Source of the DNA: Caprella mutica | Lineage: Eukaryota; Arthropoda; Malacostraca; Amphipoda; Caprellidae | Length of the DNA: 64,000 bases | Assembly (NCBI GenBank): GCA_947561585.1 | Contig: CANNZV010002561.1 | Location: forward strand, 1 to 64,000 | Direction of reading: 5' to 3' | Shown here: positions 33,066 to 46,307 of the stretch, one piece after another | Numbering within the stretch: position 1 is the first letter of the stretch | Layout of the letters: every line of letters begins with the position of its first letter | Made by a program: the position numbers and the translations under genes | Notes under the pieces: generated by a model | The model's input: the letters and a program-made list of their open reading frames with translations, nothing else | Database searches by the model: none | Told to the model about the DNA's origin: nothing

Positions 33066-34369
33066 AATACACGAAACTGGAACAAAAAATTTGGAATTAT
33101 AAAAGAAAAATCCATATTTATAATATAGCATGTGAATGATTTGGTTAGCAATATTAATAAATGACAATATAATTTCCATTAAAAAGATGGAGGACTGCAA
33201 ATGAACTGCAGGATAGAAAAATAATTGAAAAGTCTTCATAGATGAATTTCAAAGGTAATTTTATTTACTCTGCGAGATGAGATTTATAATCAGATTCTCT
33301 ACTGTCGATAAATTCCTAAAAGATAAAAAAAATAGCAATGTTATTCAATTACTTCAAAGCTGAAACTTTAGTGCGCATTTTAATGGACTCAACTTCAGTT
33401 GGAATTGTAGAGCAATGAGAGAAAAAGAGGAATTCCAAAAGAAAAGGTGATGTGTATGTTCAGGTATCAAACAATAGAAATTCTAAAAAGTGGTAATTAT
33501 TCATCTATATCAATAGTTTTTTCTTCTCAGACAGTAAATTAGATTGGATGGTTGTCGGCAATTACAATCAGTGATAAAGAGATGTTCAATATATTACGGT
33601 AAATGATTAGGTGAAAATTGAATTTTACAATTTATCAGTAATTGAAAACAAACACTATACCTTCTTTTGTCGGATATACACGATAGAAAACTCAATCGAT
33701 AATGTCTATAACTTAAATATCACGATAAATACGATCGTTTTTAGTTAAGGACTTAACACACGATAAGATAATCGTAAATTAACCGACTGGGCATGTAAAA
33801 TTGTCTCGTTAAATTCACAACATTTACTTTCACGATATAATGTGTATGCCTCCATCGTATCAATAATAGAAATAGAAACGTATCATTTATAAGCAAAATT
33901 ATTTTTCATTATTCTATAATTCAACTTGAAGTGAATTGCAATTAAAAATTGAATACAACATTCGTTTGTTACTAAATAAATATTCTCTTTATCTTGATGA
34001 TAATTTAACTGTTGCCTGATTAATATTGTGTAATTGTATATTTTTGATTATTAATGAGCAATTACGCTTAACATTAGAAAATGTTCATTTTGATATATAC
34101 AATAATGTGTATTATTCTAGGCTATAGTTCTCTAATGAAAATTCTTTGTAACGTAATCGAAATATTCTTATTATTCAATCTGAGGAATAAAAAAAATGTT
34201 TTATCATATCTAATGATATTCTTATTTATAATGGAATAAATTATTCTCTTTTCATCTTTCATCCACTGATCAAGATTTATCAAAATTTTGGGTTTAAATC
34301 AATCATTCGATTCCATAAAATTTGTTCATGTACATATACTATACCATTTAGCATTAATAACATCAATAT
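33066..34369. other. AT-rich intergenic DNA
   Basis: No gene or repeat recognised. The short minus-strand frame at 33045-33239 overlaps the element end and is not credible. Confidence 0.5.
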
Positions 34370-34635
34370 TGAAAATGGATAGTAGTAATATTAACTCAAC
34401 CTTGATGCAATATTGATGCATAAATTATTGACGCACTTATATTTCAGAATATGAATATAAATGTAAAATGTAATAAAATATACAAGTATATGAACAATAT
34501 AATTACCTCAATATTGCAGCAATAATATATCCAATATGGGTAATTTTGAAATATTACCACAACATTGAGGCAACATTCAGATCAATATCCCAATAAATTA
34601 TTGCAGCAATATTTTCTTGCTACCTGGGATAGTGT
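34370..34635. repeat. AATATTG-rich interspersed repeat
   Basis: Many AATATTG/CAATATT arms (for example TTGATGCAATATTGATGC, ATATTGCAGCAATAATATAT) end in TTGCTACCTGGGATAGTG, like the end at 19044-19065. It is probably a short DNA element relic and is non-coding. Confidence 0.5.
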
Positions 34636-36204
34636 ACTCACAGTTATAACATGATAATTTTATTCGGATAGGTATTCTCGTAGGTTTCATTTTCCTCATT
34701 AATCTGTGAGTAAAGTCACCTGAGCTTGTGTCCCTTTCCACCATATTTCTTGGTAAGTGACTGATTCACGAGAGGATTCTTTGCATCTGCGATGATTGTC
34801 ACATAATGTTTATAGATGACTTTACTCTTATATCACATTTTGTTCTATTTTGTTTCTTCTTCATAGCTCCTTGAATGCATTTTCTTTTTGATGTTAGCGT
34901 ATTACCTTCAAATCTGAAGCAGACGTTCAATGCCTTAATCCGTACATGGAGGGTGGCCTTATTTTGGGACAGCGATCTGTAGATGTTGCACATCAGCAAA
35001 GATAAAGTTGAGCAAACGTGTACGGGTTGATAGTAAATTAATATTCACAATATTTCTCCATAATAATTTGCTAAGTATCACCATGATAATTGATTTTTCA
35101 CGATATAATATGGTGAAATGAATTGATCGGGAATTAATTTATATGTAGGAATCATTTAATCTACAACAAATTAACTTAATGTGAACACAAATATTCATCT
35201 ATAATATTTTATTGAATAGATATACCATTATGTATAGTATAATATAATTTATTCGATTAAATTCACTCTTAAATTAAGTTTTATGGCCCAATAGAATATA
35301 CAAGTGTAATTTCTATACAATACATATGTACGTATCTCTATAAGAAAATAAGAATAAAGGATATCAAGCACTAATTTGTTCTATCTCCTACATTGATTAT
35401 TCTACGACGCGGAAAATAAAGTTCACGACTCCTTTCTCCAAATCCAGTGACTTATTTCTATCACAATCACGTGGCTTTGCATACTAATTGAATTGAAAGT
35501 AAATAGCAATCAGTTGGCATTTAAAATGTCACCCTCTCGATGAATCAAATCCTCCATTAGTTACGCAAACAATCACCGACATTGAATTTAAATGTCCTCT
35601 GCTGCTCAATGATACATCACAATTGATAAATGGCTTGTAGTGAACAGTTGGGAATAATTGAACTTCTCAATCTAGTTAAGCTGTGGAAATTTAATTACAT
35701 TTTTACCATGCAACTTGTGAGTGAAGATAAGTTAATTTTTATATGAAATTATTCAGTTTGATTCAACATTAGCACATTTGCAACGCATGAATAGCCATAA
35801 AGATTCCTACGAATAACAACGTGCTCTTCGTTAGATACATGCCAATTAAATGAAATTTTCAGTAATTCTGCAGCATTTGAAATTGAAGGACAGGGCTAAA
35901 ATATAATTATTTGTTTGATAATTTACAGAAGATTTGACATTTTGATTCACAAATGAATCATTTAAATTTTAAACAATATCAATGCATGTTACTTGAATAT
36001 ATGAGTTAAAATCAAAGTTTATTGGAAAATGAAAATGAATACCTGAAAATTACAAAATTAAAATAGATTGTAAGATTACAACGATAATAATTATAATTAT
36101 TGTAAAGATATTCTAAAATTTCTAAATCTAAAATATTTGAAGATGACTTAAAAGTTTTAAATTGTCTACAGATATTCCACTATTACACCGCTTTTTTATA
36201 TATT
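34636..36204. other. Intergenic DNA, partly less AT-rich
   Basis: 34650-35000 and 35380-35660 are of higher complexity than their surroundings. The minus-strand 66-aa frame at 34799-34999 has no recognisable family or splice context. Confidence 0.45.
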
Positions 36205-36239
36205 ATGAAAATAACGAATAAATTTTCTCTTCATTCCTA

Positions 36240-36525
36240 TTTTTTAGTAATTCCCCCAGTTAATCTTTGCGAAGACTCTCATTCAATCCCCCACTCCTCC
36301 CTTCCCCACTATGACTCACAATCCACTCCCCCAATGACTCACATTCCAATACTCCCCCTCCCAACAGATCTCATAACAACACCCCCCCCCCAACTTCAAT
36401 TTCACCTCCCCCTTCTTATCAAGAATCTTAGCCCTCCCCCGTTCATGATTATACCAATCCACCCCCACTGCGATTCTTCTCATCCCCCTCTTCATGACCC
36501 CCACCCCTCCCCCATTCTGTCGAGA
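36240..36525. repeat. Pyrimidine-rich (C/T) low-complexity tract
   Basis: Repeated CCCCCTCCC- and CCCCACTC-type phrases are separated by short mixed words. Strong strand asymmetry produces a 113-aa proline/serine/leucine-rich open frame on the plus strand (36205-36546). That frame is best explained by lack of stop codons in C-rich DNA and is not called as a gene. Confidence 0.75.
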
Positions 36526-38170
36526 GATGTAATTAGTTGGAACTAATTGCTGTCCTTGTATTCGAACAATTTGGTGACCTTTGGGTCCCGCATTTCAAAT
36601 AATTGTAAATTAAATCAGTCTGGCAGACAGCTAGAGATGTAATTATGTTTGAAGAAAAACAAAACGATTCAACTAATTTTGATCCTTTATTGTTCAACTT
36701 TGATTAGGAAGAAATTAGCAAAAAAATGACACGCATTCAGTGGAATCCAGTTTCATGTAACTCTCGACGAACAGTTTTTGAGTGAACAAAAGAGGTGTTC
36801 ATTGAGCTCTGTGCAGTGACTCTAGGAGCCTTGTTCTTGCGATTTGTTCTTACTTTTCAATTGAGATTCAGATGGTCTCTCTTCAACAACATCGTTTCTG
36901 GAAAATCATTCCTTTTGAGACAGTACCTTCGGGCACAGTTTTAGTTATTTTCATTGGGTTAAAAGTAACCTTTTCAAAATATGTGTGAAAAAAAATTGAT
37001 TGAATACCAAAATTATTTTATTTTTCATTTTTTTTTGTCTTATCCCTGTAGGTAAGTATGTTATTTGAATGATTATGATTAATGAACATCCACGCAATTA
37101 CTGTCATTGTGTGTTATTATTATCATGATACAAATTGATTGATATGTATTTTTGGAACTCTTTAAAGGGGTTTCACTAAAAAGATTCGAGTTTTTTTCTG
37201 AAATGAACCAAAAGTCAAAACTGCAAATTTTGATATGTGTGCAAGATAGTCTTATATATATCTTATACATTTATAATTCAATTTCCAAAATGTAGTAATA
37301 AATAAGTACCATAATTCATTAATAAGAGTTTTATCTGAACATTGCCTGCAGGGTTTTCAAATTAAATAGACAATATTTACCCATTAAAAACAAGAGGTAG
37401 TTCTTTCTTGTAGTCTCTGTTAAACTTCAATAAATAGCTTTACATTATAGTATCTGCGGGTAAATATAAACGAACAAGTCTCTATCCATTACAGTGTTTA
37501 GCTGTGTTATTCTTACTGTATACAATAGATAATATTACTCTGCAAATAAAGATACAACACCTAGTTCATTCTACTCTGGTCAATGTCTTCACTCAGTTCT
37601 ACTTTGGGTGAGATAAGTAAAGGTTGTATGTTGAAAATCAGGTAAGTGTGAAGTCTTCAATTAATAAATAAAATAAGCAAGCATTTTGGAGATTTCAAAT
37701 TCAATACCATCATTTTTTATCAAAATTATATATATTATACATAATGTTTCAAAGAGTAGAAGTAAATAGTGAATATTGAAGTAAATAATGTAGGTTTTAC
37801 TGATCGCTATATAGTGTAAATATTTTATATTTTCGATAATAATTTTTAGGGATTTTAGTAGTTTCAGTCTGGTAAAAATATTAATTAAAATTGAAATATA
37901 AGAATGCTGATTTTAAGTATAACGAAAATGTAAAAGGAATATTGTCCAATACTACATTAAGATAATAATTCATTAAGACGAAATTTACTGCAAATTTTTA
38001 AATATTGTGAAAATATGTTTCTTAATCTTTAAATATTAACACAAGTTAAAGTTTTCGGGTTTAGAATAAAAATATTTAGGCAAGCTCTACGTTTTCTTTG
38101 AAGTTTATTTCTGATATTACATTAAATTTATGTATATTTCGGAACGTACAGCCCTCTGACCCCCTGGTTG
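36526..38170. other. AT-rich intergenic DNA
   Basis: No gene recognised. GAGATGTAATTA occurs at 36523 and 36631. Confidence 0.5.
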
Positions 38171-38232
38171 GTCATTAAAAAATCATGAAGTGCGCAGTAC
38201 AAAAAACTAGCGGATACAGCAAACTGAATTGT
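38171..38232. repeat. Dispersed repeat shared with 13117-13175
   Basis: AATCATGAAGTGCGCAGTAC and ACTAGCGGATACAGC match the sequence inside the degenerate inverted GACGAAA unit. Confidence 0.7.
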
Positions 38233-38884
38233 ACGGCTTATTATCAAAGAAATTAAATTTCGGAATTATTTGTTAGGAAAGAATAAAAAAATTGGAATTG
38301 TTAAAAAAACTAAAATTAGGAATGGTTTATAGTTGTATTTATATTTTGTTTATAATTCTATTTTAATTAAAAATCTAGAAACTTAATTGCTGTATATCTC
38401 GAACACAAAGCGTTTGCTCAAAAAATGGTCTTCATGAAAAACTTCCTGAAAAACGTTTTAAAATTGCTTCTTCTACCTGTATAAATACGTCTAAATTCCG
38501 AATTTTAACCTAAACTGCAATAAAAACGTATAAATATATATACACATACTACACTATACAGTATTTCATTTCATATCTAATAAAATTTGACAGCTTGCAT
38601 TTAAACCCAAAATAATCACTTTTCCCAAATAAAAAATTGTCAAAATATTCTTCTTTTCTGATATATTAATACCCTGATTATAAGGTCATTTTTGACAATT
38701 ATTGGGAATTTCATACAAAACAAACAATGTTTCACGAAAACTTGAATCATCAAAACTCCTTCGTACTCCTAGGATTCTGATTTTCGAAGTTTTTAAGAGG
38801 ACTCCTACTTAGACATTCACAAGTACTTACGTTCTTAACAGTTGGTTTTATAGTAGAAAATTAAACCTAACAGACAATAAACAA
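38233..38884. other. AT-rich intergenic DNA
   Basis: Nothing recognised. Confidence 0.5.
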
Positions 38885-39650
38885 AAAACAGCAACACTTG
38901 TAGTGATTATTTTACTGTAGCTTCAATAAACATCAATATTATTTTTATAATTAGGTTATTAGAAGTAATTGGATCAGAAATTAGAATTTACGAAATAATT
39001 TTTTTAACAGTGACTCTACACAATACGTACAGGATACATATTTCTATAGTAAATTTAAATTGGAGATTCACCATTTCCAACACTGTTTATTATTTCTATC
39101 TTCTATTCGAGACATAGTTTCTCTTATTTGCACAATCATATTGATCTTTTTGTGTTCTTTCTCTCTTATAAGTTACAATGAAGAGCTACTAATAAGACTA
39201 TTTAAAATTAGAGAGCTTTTCAACATGTCCCATTTTAGGGGGTATTCCATGTTATTGCACGGTTCCATATTCCCAAAGTATATTTATAATATTAATTATT
39301 TAACTAAAATCTCAAATTGTTATTCACGATACCAATTAGAATAGAAATTAACTAATTATAATTATATCTTCTTTTCTTACGTGTCTGAAAATGTAGAACC
39401 AACCAAATTTTAAAACCTTTAAAAAATTCACTACTTTGAACTTCAATCACAGAGTATCAACTAATTCTGGGAACAAATACTGGAACACTATTTAATGGGC
39501 TTTGTAATCGAATTTTAAATACAATTTTCTTTCCTAATAACTCATAGATATTGAAATATAAAGTTCTTGTCACTTATCCCGGCCATATTATGATTTGGCA
39601 ATAGGACTGAGTCGTGATTTGGTGATGAAAGCCTGGTCTCCCTTTATTCT
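38885..39650. repeat. Diverged copy of the 61444-62244 element
   Basis: Shared phrases in the same order include AGGTTATTAGAAGTAATTGG, CAACATGTCCCATTT, the GGGTAAGTTCC-type MITE block at 39237-39415 and ACTGAGTCGTGATTTGGT near 39607. This copy has about 200 bp of extra sequence (39010-39220). The 94-aa frame over it has no family signature. Confidence 0.65.
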
Positions 39651-40301
39651 GGTTTTATACCAAAAATTATTGGCAACATTTCCTAATCGTTCCAAAATTA
39701 GATATTATAATTTCAAATATTATACAATATAATATTAAATAAAGATATTATCTATATGATTTATAAAAAGAATCTATTTCAATGTTCCAATATTCATGAC
39801 ATAAATAGTTTGGTCTTTCCACAATTAATAATTATGAAGAGTTGCACTATTCTAGCATTAATTCTACTTTGTTAATATTGTTACCAATTGGTACAACAAA
39901 CTGAAGGGATGATAAGCATAAAGAATAGTATTACTTTGCGTATATTTCAAAATATGAAAGAAATCTGCGTATAATAAGTATACGTTCGGAAGCTACAACC
40001 ACCTAAACGAATTTGGTCATCCTAATCATAAAATAATATTATGGAATCAATAAACGAATAAGAAAAGTTGACCAAAAATATTGATATGATCATCGTAAAC
40101 TATGTATTTTAATACCAATGATAAATCTCATTACGCATATTAGTAAGTTTTACTATATATTGTAGAAATGGGATATTTAGTAAATGCGATATTTAGTTTA
40201 AATTATCATAACAATATAATTATGTAAAATGATATTAATAAATATAACGAATTATTAATATTATCTTCTAAATATAGGTAACCCATTGGCAGATCAACAT
40301 C
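39651..40301. other. Upstream region of the Dpr-like gene
   Basis: AT-rich. A possible 3' splice site, CTAAATATAG, lies about 25 bp before the start codon, so a non-coding 5' exon may exist further upstream. No promoter can be placed with confidence. Confidence 0.4.
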
Positions 40302-43300
40302 ATGAATAGACAGTCCTTATACCTGTCAATATTGCTGACAGTTCTAACTACTTCAACAGCAGTAAGTGCATCTATATTGTCATCTAAATTTCATTGAAAA
40401 ATATGAACTTTTCTAGATATTCACATACATTATTCTTTGAAATAGGAATAAAATTAATAATTGTACAATTGAAATCATTTTTTATAGTATTGTAATAATG
40501 ATTTATATCATTTTCGAGTGAGTTTTCTCTAGACATTGTATAATCTTATGTATTTCAGACAATCTCGTCTGTTTCGAATCTACCAACGATTGATTTGGAG
40601 CACAGCACAAACGAGACGACTGTTTTAGAGGGAGACACAGCAGTGCTGGAATGCAGAATTAAAAACCTTGGTCAATATTCTGTGAGTTATGAATTATTTT
40701 CCTTCATAGAATATATTCTTTATATATCTCATAATATATATATAGTAAATTTGATAATTTATTGCACCAATTTCCTGTAATTTATTTGAGACTCATTACC
40801 TTCACAGAATGTGGAAAGGTTATATTTTACCAGGCAGTTATTTATTTATTTATCTTCTTGTTATTCGCATAACTGAAAAAGTTTTCTACCAAATTGCCTG
40901 AAATTTGATGGGACGATTGGTCAATGTCCAGTGACCTTCTGGTAGAATTTTGGGAGCGACCCGGTAAAAGGTCACGGTCATTTATAACTCAATAATTCAA
41001 AAAGTATTGAACCACATTGCATGAAACTTGGTGGGACGATCCAGTCACCAGATTATTAGATTTTTGGAAGGAACGGGTAAAAGTGGCGGCGAAGGTATGC
41101 GCTCTACCGAGTGCACGTAATCTAGTTTCATTTGCTCTATTTGATCATTTTGAAAAAGATCACAGAGCAAGTATGGCTAACGGACCTGGGTCCATTAACT
41201 TTACTTGGTTAAATTCTGGTCTGTATTCTTTACTAGCTTCATTTTAGATCCGTTATCTTTACTTGGTTAAATTCTGGTCTGTATTCTTTACTAGCTTCAT
41301 TTTAGATCCGTTATCTTTACTTGGTTAAATTCTGGTCCGTTATCTTTACTAGCTTCATTTCTGGTCCGTTATCTGTAAGGCTGCTTCTCACATGTCAGGG
41401 ATCCGTCCGGGACGTCACCGGTCAGAGATTTTTTATCACTGAGGAGAGCCGGTACTGTGTGAATAGGTCCGTTGAAATTAAAGTAACGATATATTTTTTC
41501 ACTGACACTTAATCACTGAGAGGAGACACTTATAGTGACGTCCCGACTGATCACTGACATGTGTGAAGCAGCCTTAACTTGGTTAAATTCTTGTCCGTTA
41601 TCTTTACTAGCTTCATTTCTGGCCCGTTATCTTTACTAGCTTTATTTCTGGATGTTATCTTTACTTGGTTAAATTCTAGTCCGTTATCTTTACTTGGTTA
41701 AATTCTTAATATTTAAAGAATAATTCGAATAATATTTTGGAATCATAGATACCATATTGAAAGATTTGATTAAAACATTTTTCCATTTGTTATTACGTGT
41801 TCTTCAGCCGATATATACATTAATAATGTATAATTATTAATATTATCATTTATAAGGTTTTATATTTATAAAACTAAAGGAAAGTATCTGATTTTTTTGG
41901 TCCGTTATGAAGGAACATGGTTCATTTGTGGTTCGATATCTTTACTTGTTCCAAAATCGCATATGAATAAATGATTTATTAGTGTCAACACGTTTTGATA
42001 AAAAGTGCTTGTTGCTCAAATATTTCACATAGAGTTAAAATTTAAGCTAAAAAATCTAGTTCACTACTAAAATATATATATATATAATCCTCATTTTAAA
42101 TCAAAACTTTTTTTATAGTAAAAAAAATTGTTCTAAAATACTTAAATAGATGGTAAAATAATGAACATTTGCAAGATGGAGTGCGGTAGCTTTTTTGCGG
42201 CATGTTCTTTATCTAATCCTACGACTAAATTAATGTTAATTCATATTATTTAACAGGTTGGATGGGTTAATAAAGAGAATGCTAATATTCTCACGGTTAG
42301 AAGATACACCGTCACATCAGATGATAGGTTCTCCTTAGCTACAAACCAACCATCAACAGAATGGACCCTGAGAATTAGAAATGTCCAGAAAAGAGATGCT
42401 GGAAGATACTGCTGTATGATAGCTACAGATCCTATGACTGAACATGATGTGTACCTCACAGTGTCAGGTGAGATTATCTTAATTATTAGTAGAAGTAATA
42501 GCTTATTGAAATGACCAATGCATTGTTTTTGAGCATTGAATGAATAATGAGCTAAAACTAATCAAATTTTATAAAGGTATTTATTTCATAATTTTCTCCA
42601 CGGTTCATTAATTTCAGAATATTAATATAATATATTTTTTCACAGCTTCGTTACTTGGTCCATAGGTATAAGAACAAATGCTTCACTTTCAACAGTATAG
42701 CCTATAAATAGCCTAATTAAATTCGTTGATTGTGTTACTGAGTGATTTTAATGTAAAATGATGCGCTTTTTCTATGCTACGGATAAGAAGACAATAGTAC
42801 CTCTTGTTAAATTTATATCATATAATCTATATATTATTACGTTAGTGTGTGTTAGTGTATGTCGCTTACTATATAGCAGAGGTGACAAGATATGTAATTA
42901 CCTATGAGAGCCGCAAAAGATTGACCTGGAGCCGCTTATTTAACTAACGAAAACCGTAACATTGATTCATTCAGAAAATAATACTATTTAAAATTAATAT
43001 TATTGGGAAAAGGATGGAATATTTGAAATTTTATGAAAAAAATCCATTTTATTTTTAAATTTAGAATTTATTTAATATTGACATAATTATTATTTGTTCA
43101 GTCTATAATTATATCATAAATTTAGATTTACTATCAAAATATTTATATATGTATATATATAATATTGAATCTTATAAAAATGAAAATAAATGTATACAAA
43201 TTAAATAAATTACGGGGGGGGGGGAAGTGATTATGGGGAAGTGATGGAGGACATACGTTATTTCTTAGATGTAGATGAGTGGGGTGTGGATGGTGGAAGT

Positions 43301-44888
43301 GAAGGTGGGAGAAGTGAAGTTAAAATGTGGAGCTAAAATATAATTTAGTTTAGGTAAAAGGTTCTATGGTGATAATTTCAAATGGATGAAATGAACGGTC
43401 GTTACTTGAATAATTTTTTACTTAGAATTTACTCTCCCTAATTAAACTGTTTGACCGACTAGAGCACGCTTATTTCTGTCGATTAGACCAAGACCAAAAC
43501 ATTTAAGTTGATCTCTCAATTCCTTGGAATTTCTACGTGTTCCTACTAGTATATATGAATGCAAGGATGGCTTATCGTTACATAAATTTCGTACTGATTT
43601 AACAAATAAAATTTTCATTATCTCAAAAGCAAAAACCACGATCTTATTTGATTAATTATTATTAGTGTTGACCTCTATTCATAAAAAATGCCATAAGGAC
43701 AGAATATTTCATCCATATTCTTTTTTCATAAACCAATTATTCAGGATGTTTTTATGATTGCTACCACAATTTAACGATATTTTGAATAGGGATTCATAAA
43801 TTGGGAGCATATATATGATAATGAATATAATATATCTAAACATTTTTTAGCTAAATTTTATTCATAACCTTTTTACTGTCAACATCAACCGAAACTATGT
43901 GGAGCGTAGATCGTTCAATGTGAAAGAAAAATATAATTTACAATAAGAAACTTTCATGTTAACAGATGCTATATATTTTATGATACGAATAATACTATTT
44001 TATTGATAATATAAATTAACTGCTGGTAATCTAGATTATTTCTATAGTTTCACTTAAGATTCCTTTCAATCATTTCATCTCGTTCCTTAATTTCTAGCTG
44101 TCGAAGCGTCGATAGTCGGTAACAAGGAAATCTACATCAAGAATGGGGACAGTCTAAATCTTACATGCAACGTCAATAGAAGTCTTAGCTCCAGAGATTC
44201 CATAACCTGGTACCTCGATGAAAAGGTTAGTTGAATAATTTATGAGAGTGAATGTTCTATCAATCATAATTATATTTTCCTTATCTCAAATCAATACTAT
44301 TTAAACTTTTCAATAATTTATATTAATTTAAAATAGATGCTTTAAAGCTGTTTTTCATCGTGCCTATGAAATATTATTCCATCCAGATCTACCGTTAAAA
44401 TTTTTGGCAATTATGACTTTCATAAGATTGGAAGGGAAAAGATCCGTAATTTGTACACTATTTTTAAATATATCAAGCAGCACAATTCAACATGTTGTAA
44501 ATATATGTAAGATTATAATTTTCTTCAGATGATTAACCTTGACGAAAGTTCACAAACTCGAATAGAAACTAGAAACTTGAACAGTACATCAAGCACTTCC
44601 CAGTTGTTGATTCCAGCGGTATCTCTTCATGATTATGGCAATTACACTTGCGATCCCTCTAATGCTGATCCAGCAAGTGTGCTGGTATACGTCATCCAAA
44701 GTAAGTATATTTAATTCAATGCAATGGACTAATCCTTTCAACAATACATTGGAAATTATTAATATTTTTATTATTCTACAGATGAAGTAGCAACCACTGG
44801 AAATTACGATGGCGCTGATACTGGAAGTAAAGGATATTTCTCCTCTCTTGCCGATTCAGTTTGTTACTACACATCTTTATTTTGTTGA
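40302..44888 (+). CDS. Dpr-like two-immunoglobulin-domain cell-surface protein (six exons, 266 aa)
   Basis: Exons: 40302-40361, 40559-40681, 42257-42467, 44098-44225, 44529-44700, 44782-44888. All introns are GT-AG, phases 0,0,1,0,1, and the joined frame has no stop. Residues 1-20 are a signal peptide. Ig domain 1 has Cys52 and Cys114 (motif DAGRYCC) with Trp64 and ILTVRRYTVTSDDRF. Ig domain 2 has Cys155 and Cys215 (motif DYGNYTC) with ITWYLDEK, then PSNADPASV. These two blocks are signatures of the defective proboscis extension response (Dpr) family, whose members bind DIP partners on neurons in synaptic matching. DIPs and lachesin have three Ig domains, so they fit less well. Oddities: a doubled Cys (113-114), GWV where Dpr proteins usually have SWI, and no evident membrane or GPI tail. 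An alternative donor at 44826/44827 could lead to another last exon. The function is inferred from the family. Confidence 0.85.
40850..41120. repeat. Dispersed repeat in intron 2 (partner of 6711-6905)
   Basis: Two related sub-units in tandem, each with an AACTCAA/AACTGAA start, AAATTGCCTGAAATTTGATG or a close variant, and GGGACGAT. The block ends in GAAGGTATGCGCTCTACCGAGTGC. The 76-aa frame here is a repeat translation. Confidence 0.75.
41195..41708. repeat. Intronic 29-bp tandem array split by a MITE
   Basis: Units such as CCGTTATCTTTACTTGGTTA and TTTACTAGCTTCATTTCTGG repeat at 41195-41375 and resume at 41577-41708 on the other side of the inserted element. Confidence 0.85.
41377..41575. 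mobile_element. MITE with AAGGCTGCTTCTCACATGTC ends
   Basis: AAGGCTGCTTCTCACATGTC at the left and GACATGTGTGAAGCAGCCTT at the right are inverted repeats of about 22 bp, continued by GGGACGTCAC/GTGACGTCCC further in. It is about 200 bp, non-coding, inserted in the intronic array, with TA-type flanks. The superfamily is not certain. Confidence 0.85.
42468..44097. other. Intron 3 of the Dpr-like gene
   Basis: AT-rich. It contains a G run at 43214-43224 followed by purine-rich GGTGGAAGTGAAGGTGGGAG-like sequence to about 43325. No nested gene was recognised. Confidence 0.7.
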
Positions 44889-44921
44889 GAATAACTAACT
44901 CTGTCAGAATCGAAACTATTG

Positions 44922-44927
44922 AATAAA
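44922..44927 (+). promoter_or_regulatory. AATAAA polyadenylation signal, Dpr-like gene
   Basis: AATAAATAAA begins 34 bases after the TGA at 44886-44888, in keeping with a short 3' UTR. Confidence 0.6.
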
Positions 44928-44929
44928 TA

Positions 44930-46307
44930 AAAATTGGCGTACTATGTTATAATTAAATGTTAATTACTTTCTTCAGAAAATTGAAGTGCTCTGGTATGGT
45001 TGAGTTAAAAAAATTTATTTTACATATAACAATATAAGAAATAAATTGAATTGATGGAACTTTGGAATACAGTTTAATAAATTGGTCTTGTGTTTTATTC
45101 ATACTCTACTGATGATACTATCGTAACACAATGTGTTTTTTATATTTTATTTGTGATAAATTAATGTAACTTCCATCTACTTGATTCAACATTTGAAGCA
45201 TTTTCAATATACTCTTTCATTCATATTGAACTTTTCTCACAGTGACAATATGCTTAAACATAATGAATATTGATAGTGGAATGTACCAGTTAAGCTTGAG
45301 TCTATTTAATAAAATAGCTCTATTGCTTGTCTCGTGCATCAGAACTGCATTTCTCTTAGTCAGCACCTTTGAGTAAAAAGTGACTGTACTTTTTCAGTCT
45401 CTGACTGTACTTTATAAATATTATCCCCTTGCTCTCTGTGATCTAGCAATAGTACCTGTTTACTCGATAGTTCTTTTATTTAGATTGTGTTTTTAATATT
45501 AGGAAGGTTTGTCCCCATCCAATGTGTCATCGATAAGGACAAAATGTATACTTTACTCGAGTTAAATATACCGGGATGAGATTTACTGGTGTGAAATATA
45601 CCGAGATGGATTCTACAGGTGCGTAATTTTATGGGTACTATAATTATATAACATCTTATTTACTTTTAAATGTACTTTAACCTATTATAGTGAAAGTGAT
45701 GATTGATATATAGGACAATTAGCATATTTTCTAACTTTATTAAGGGACAAGGACAGAAAAGCTCAATTAAAAGACCTTCCTTTGGAATAAAAGATGGTGT
45801 GCAACCCTAACTAGTAGTCTATAAAACAAACATCCAATTGGTCTTTAATAGGTGAAGTTCAGAGCGTATAACCCTGTTAACTACTTTCTATAGTCTCGTT
45901 AAAGCGATTCCAGGCAATTCCTGTGGGCCAACACACTCTCTCAATGTAATTCCCATTAACTGCTAATCTTGGAACCATTCCAGAAAAGCTATTCAAGAAG
46001 GTAGAACAAATTAACTCCAATGTGAAAGATAGAAACAAATGCATTTCTAGCAATAAAATTGAAATATCAGAGAGAAAGCTTTGGTGGGGCAATAGAAGAT
46101 TAATTTATGTCCCCAATTAATCTTCTAAGACCCCACTATAATGTTATCTCTGATTGTGGAAAGAAATGAGATGAATTAATTGATAACTTAATGTAAAATA
46201 AATGATTTAAATTTTGATAAATGAATTTTATTTTTATTGTATTTAATTCTAGATACTGAGCGTATTATTCTTAAATAACATATAAAGTATAGTTTATATA
46301 AAATAAA
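44930..46307. other. Intergenic DNA downstream of the Dpr-like gene
   Basis: Mostly AT-rich. At 45565-45630, decayed units (AAATATACCGGGATGAGATT, GTGTGAAATATACCGAGATG) resemble the GGGGTGGAATATACC end repeats of the 9245-10286 element, so this may be a solo relic. The 71-aa minus-strand frame at 45877-46092 is unrecognised. Confidence 0.5.

Noticed and set aside
36205..36546. 113-aa proline/serine-rich open frame
   Set aside because: It lies on a C/T-rich low-complexity tract that is open by composition; no start or splice context, and no family.
40595..40780. 61-aa frame starting MEHSTNETTV
   Set aside because: It is exon 2 of the Dpr-like gene read through into intron 2; the first Met is internal and the signal peptide is in exon 1.
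42250..42459. 69-aa minus-strand frame
   Set aside because: Antisense shadow of Ig exon 3.
45877..46092. 71-aa minus-strand frame
   Set aside because: No recognisable domain and no flanking splice or start signals; composition is unremarkable.
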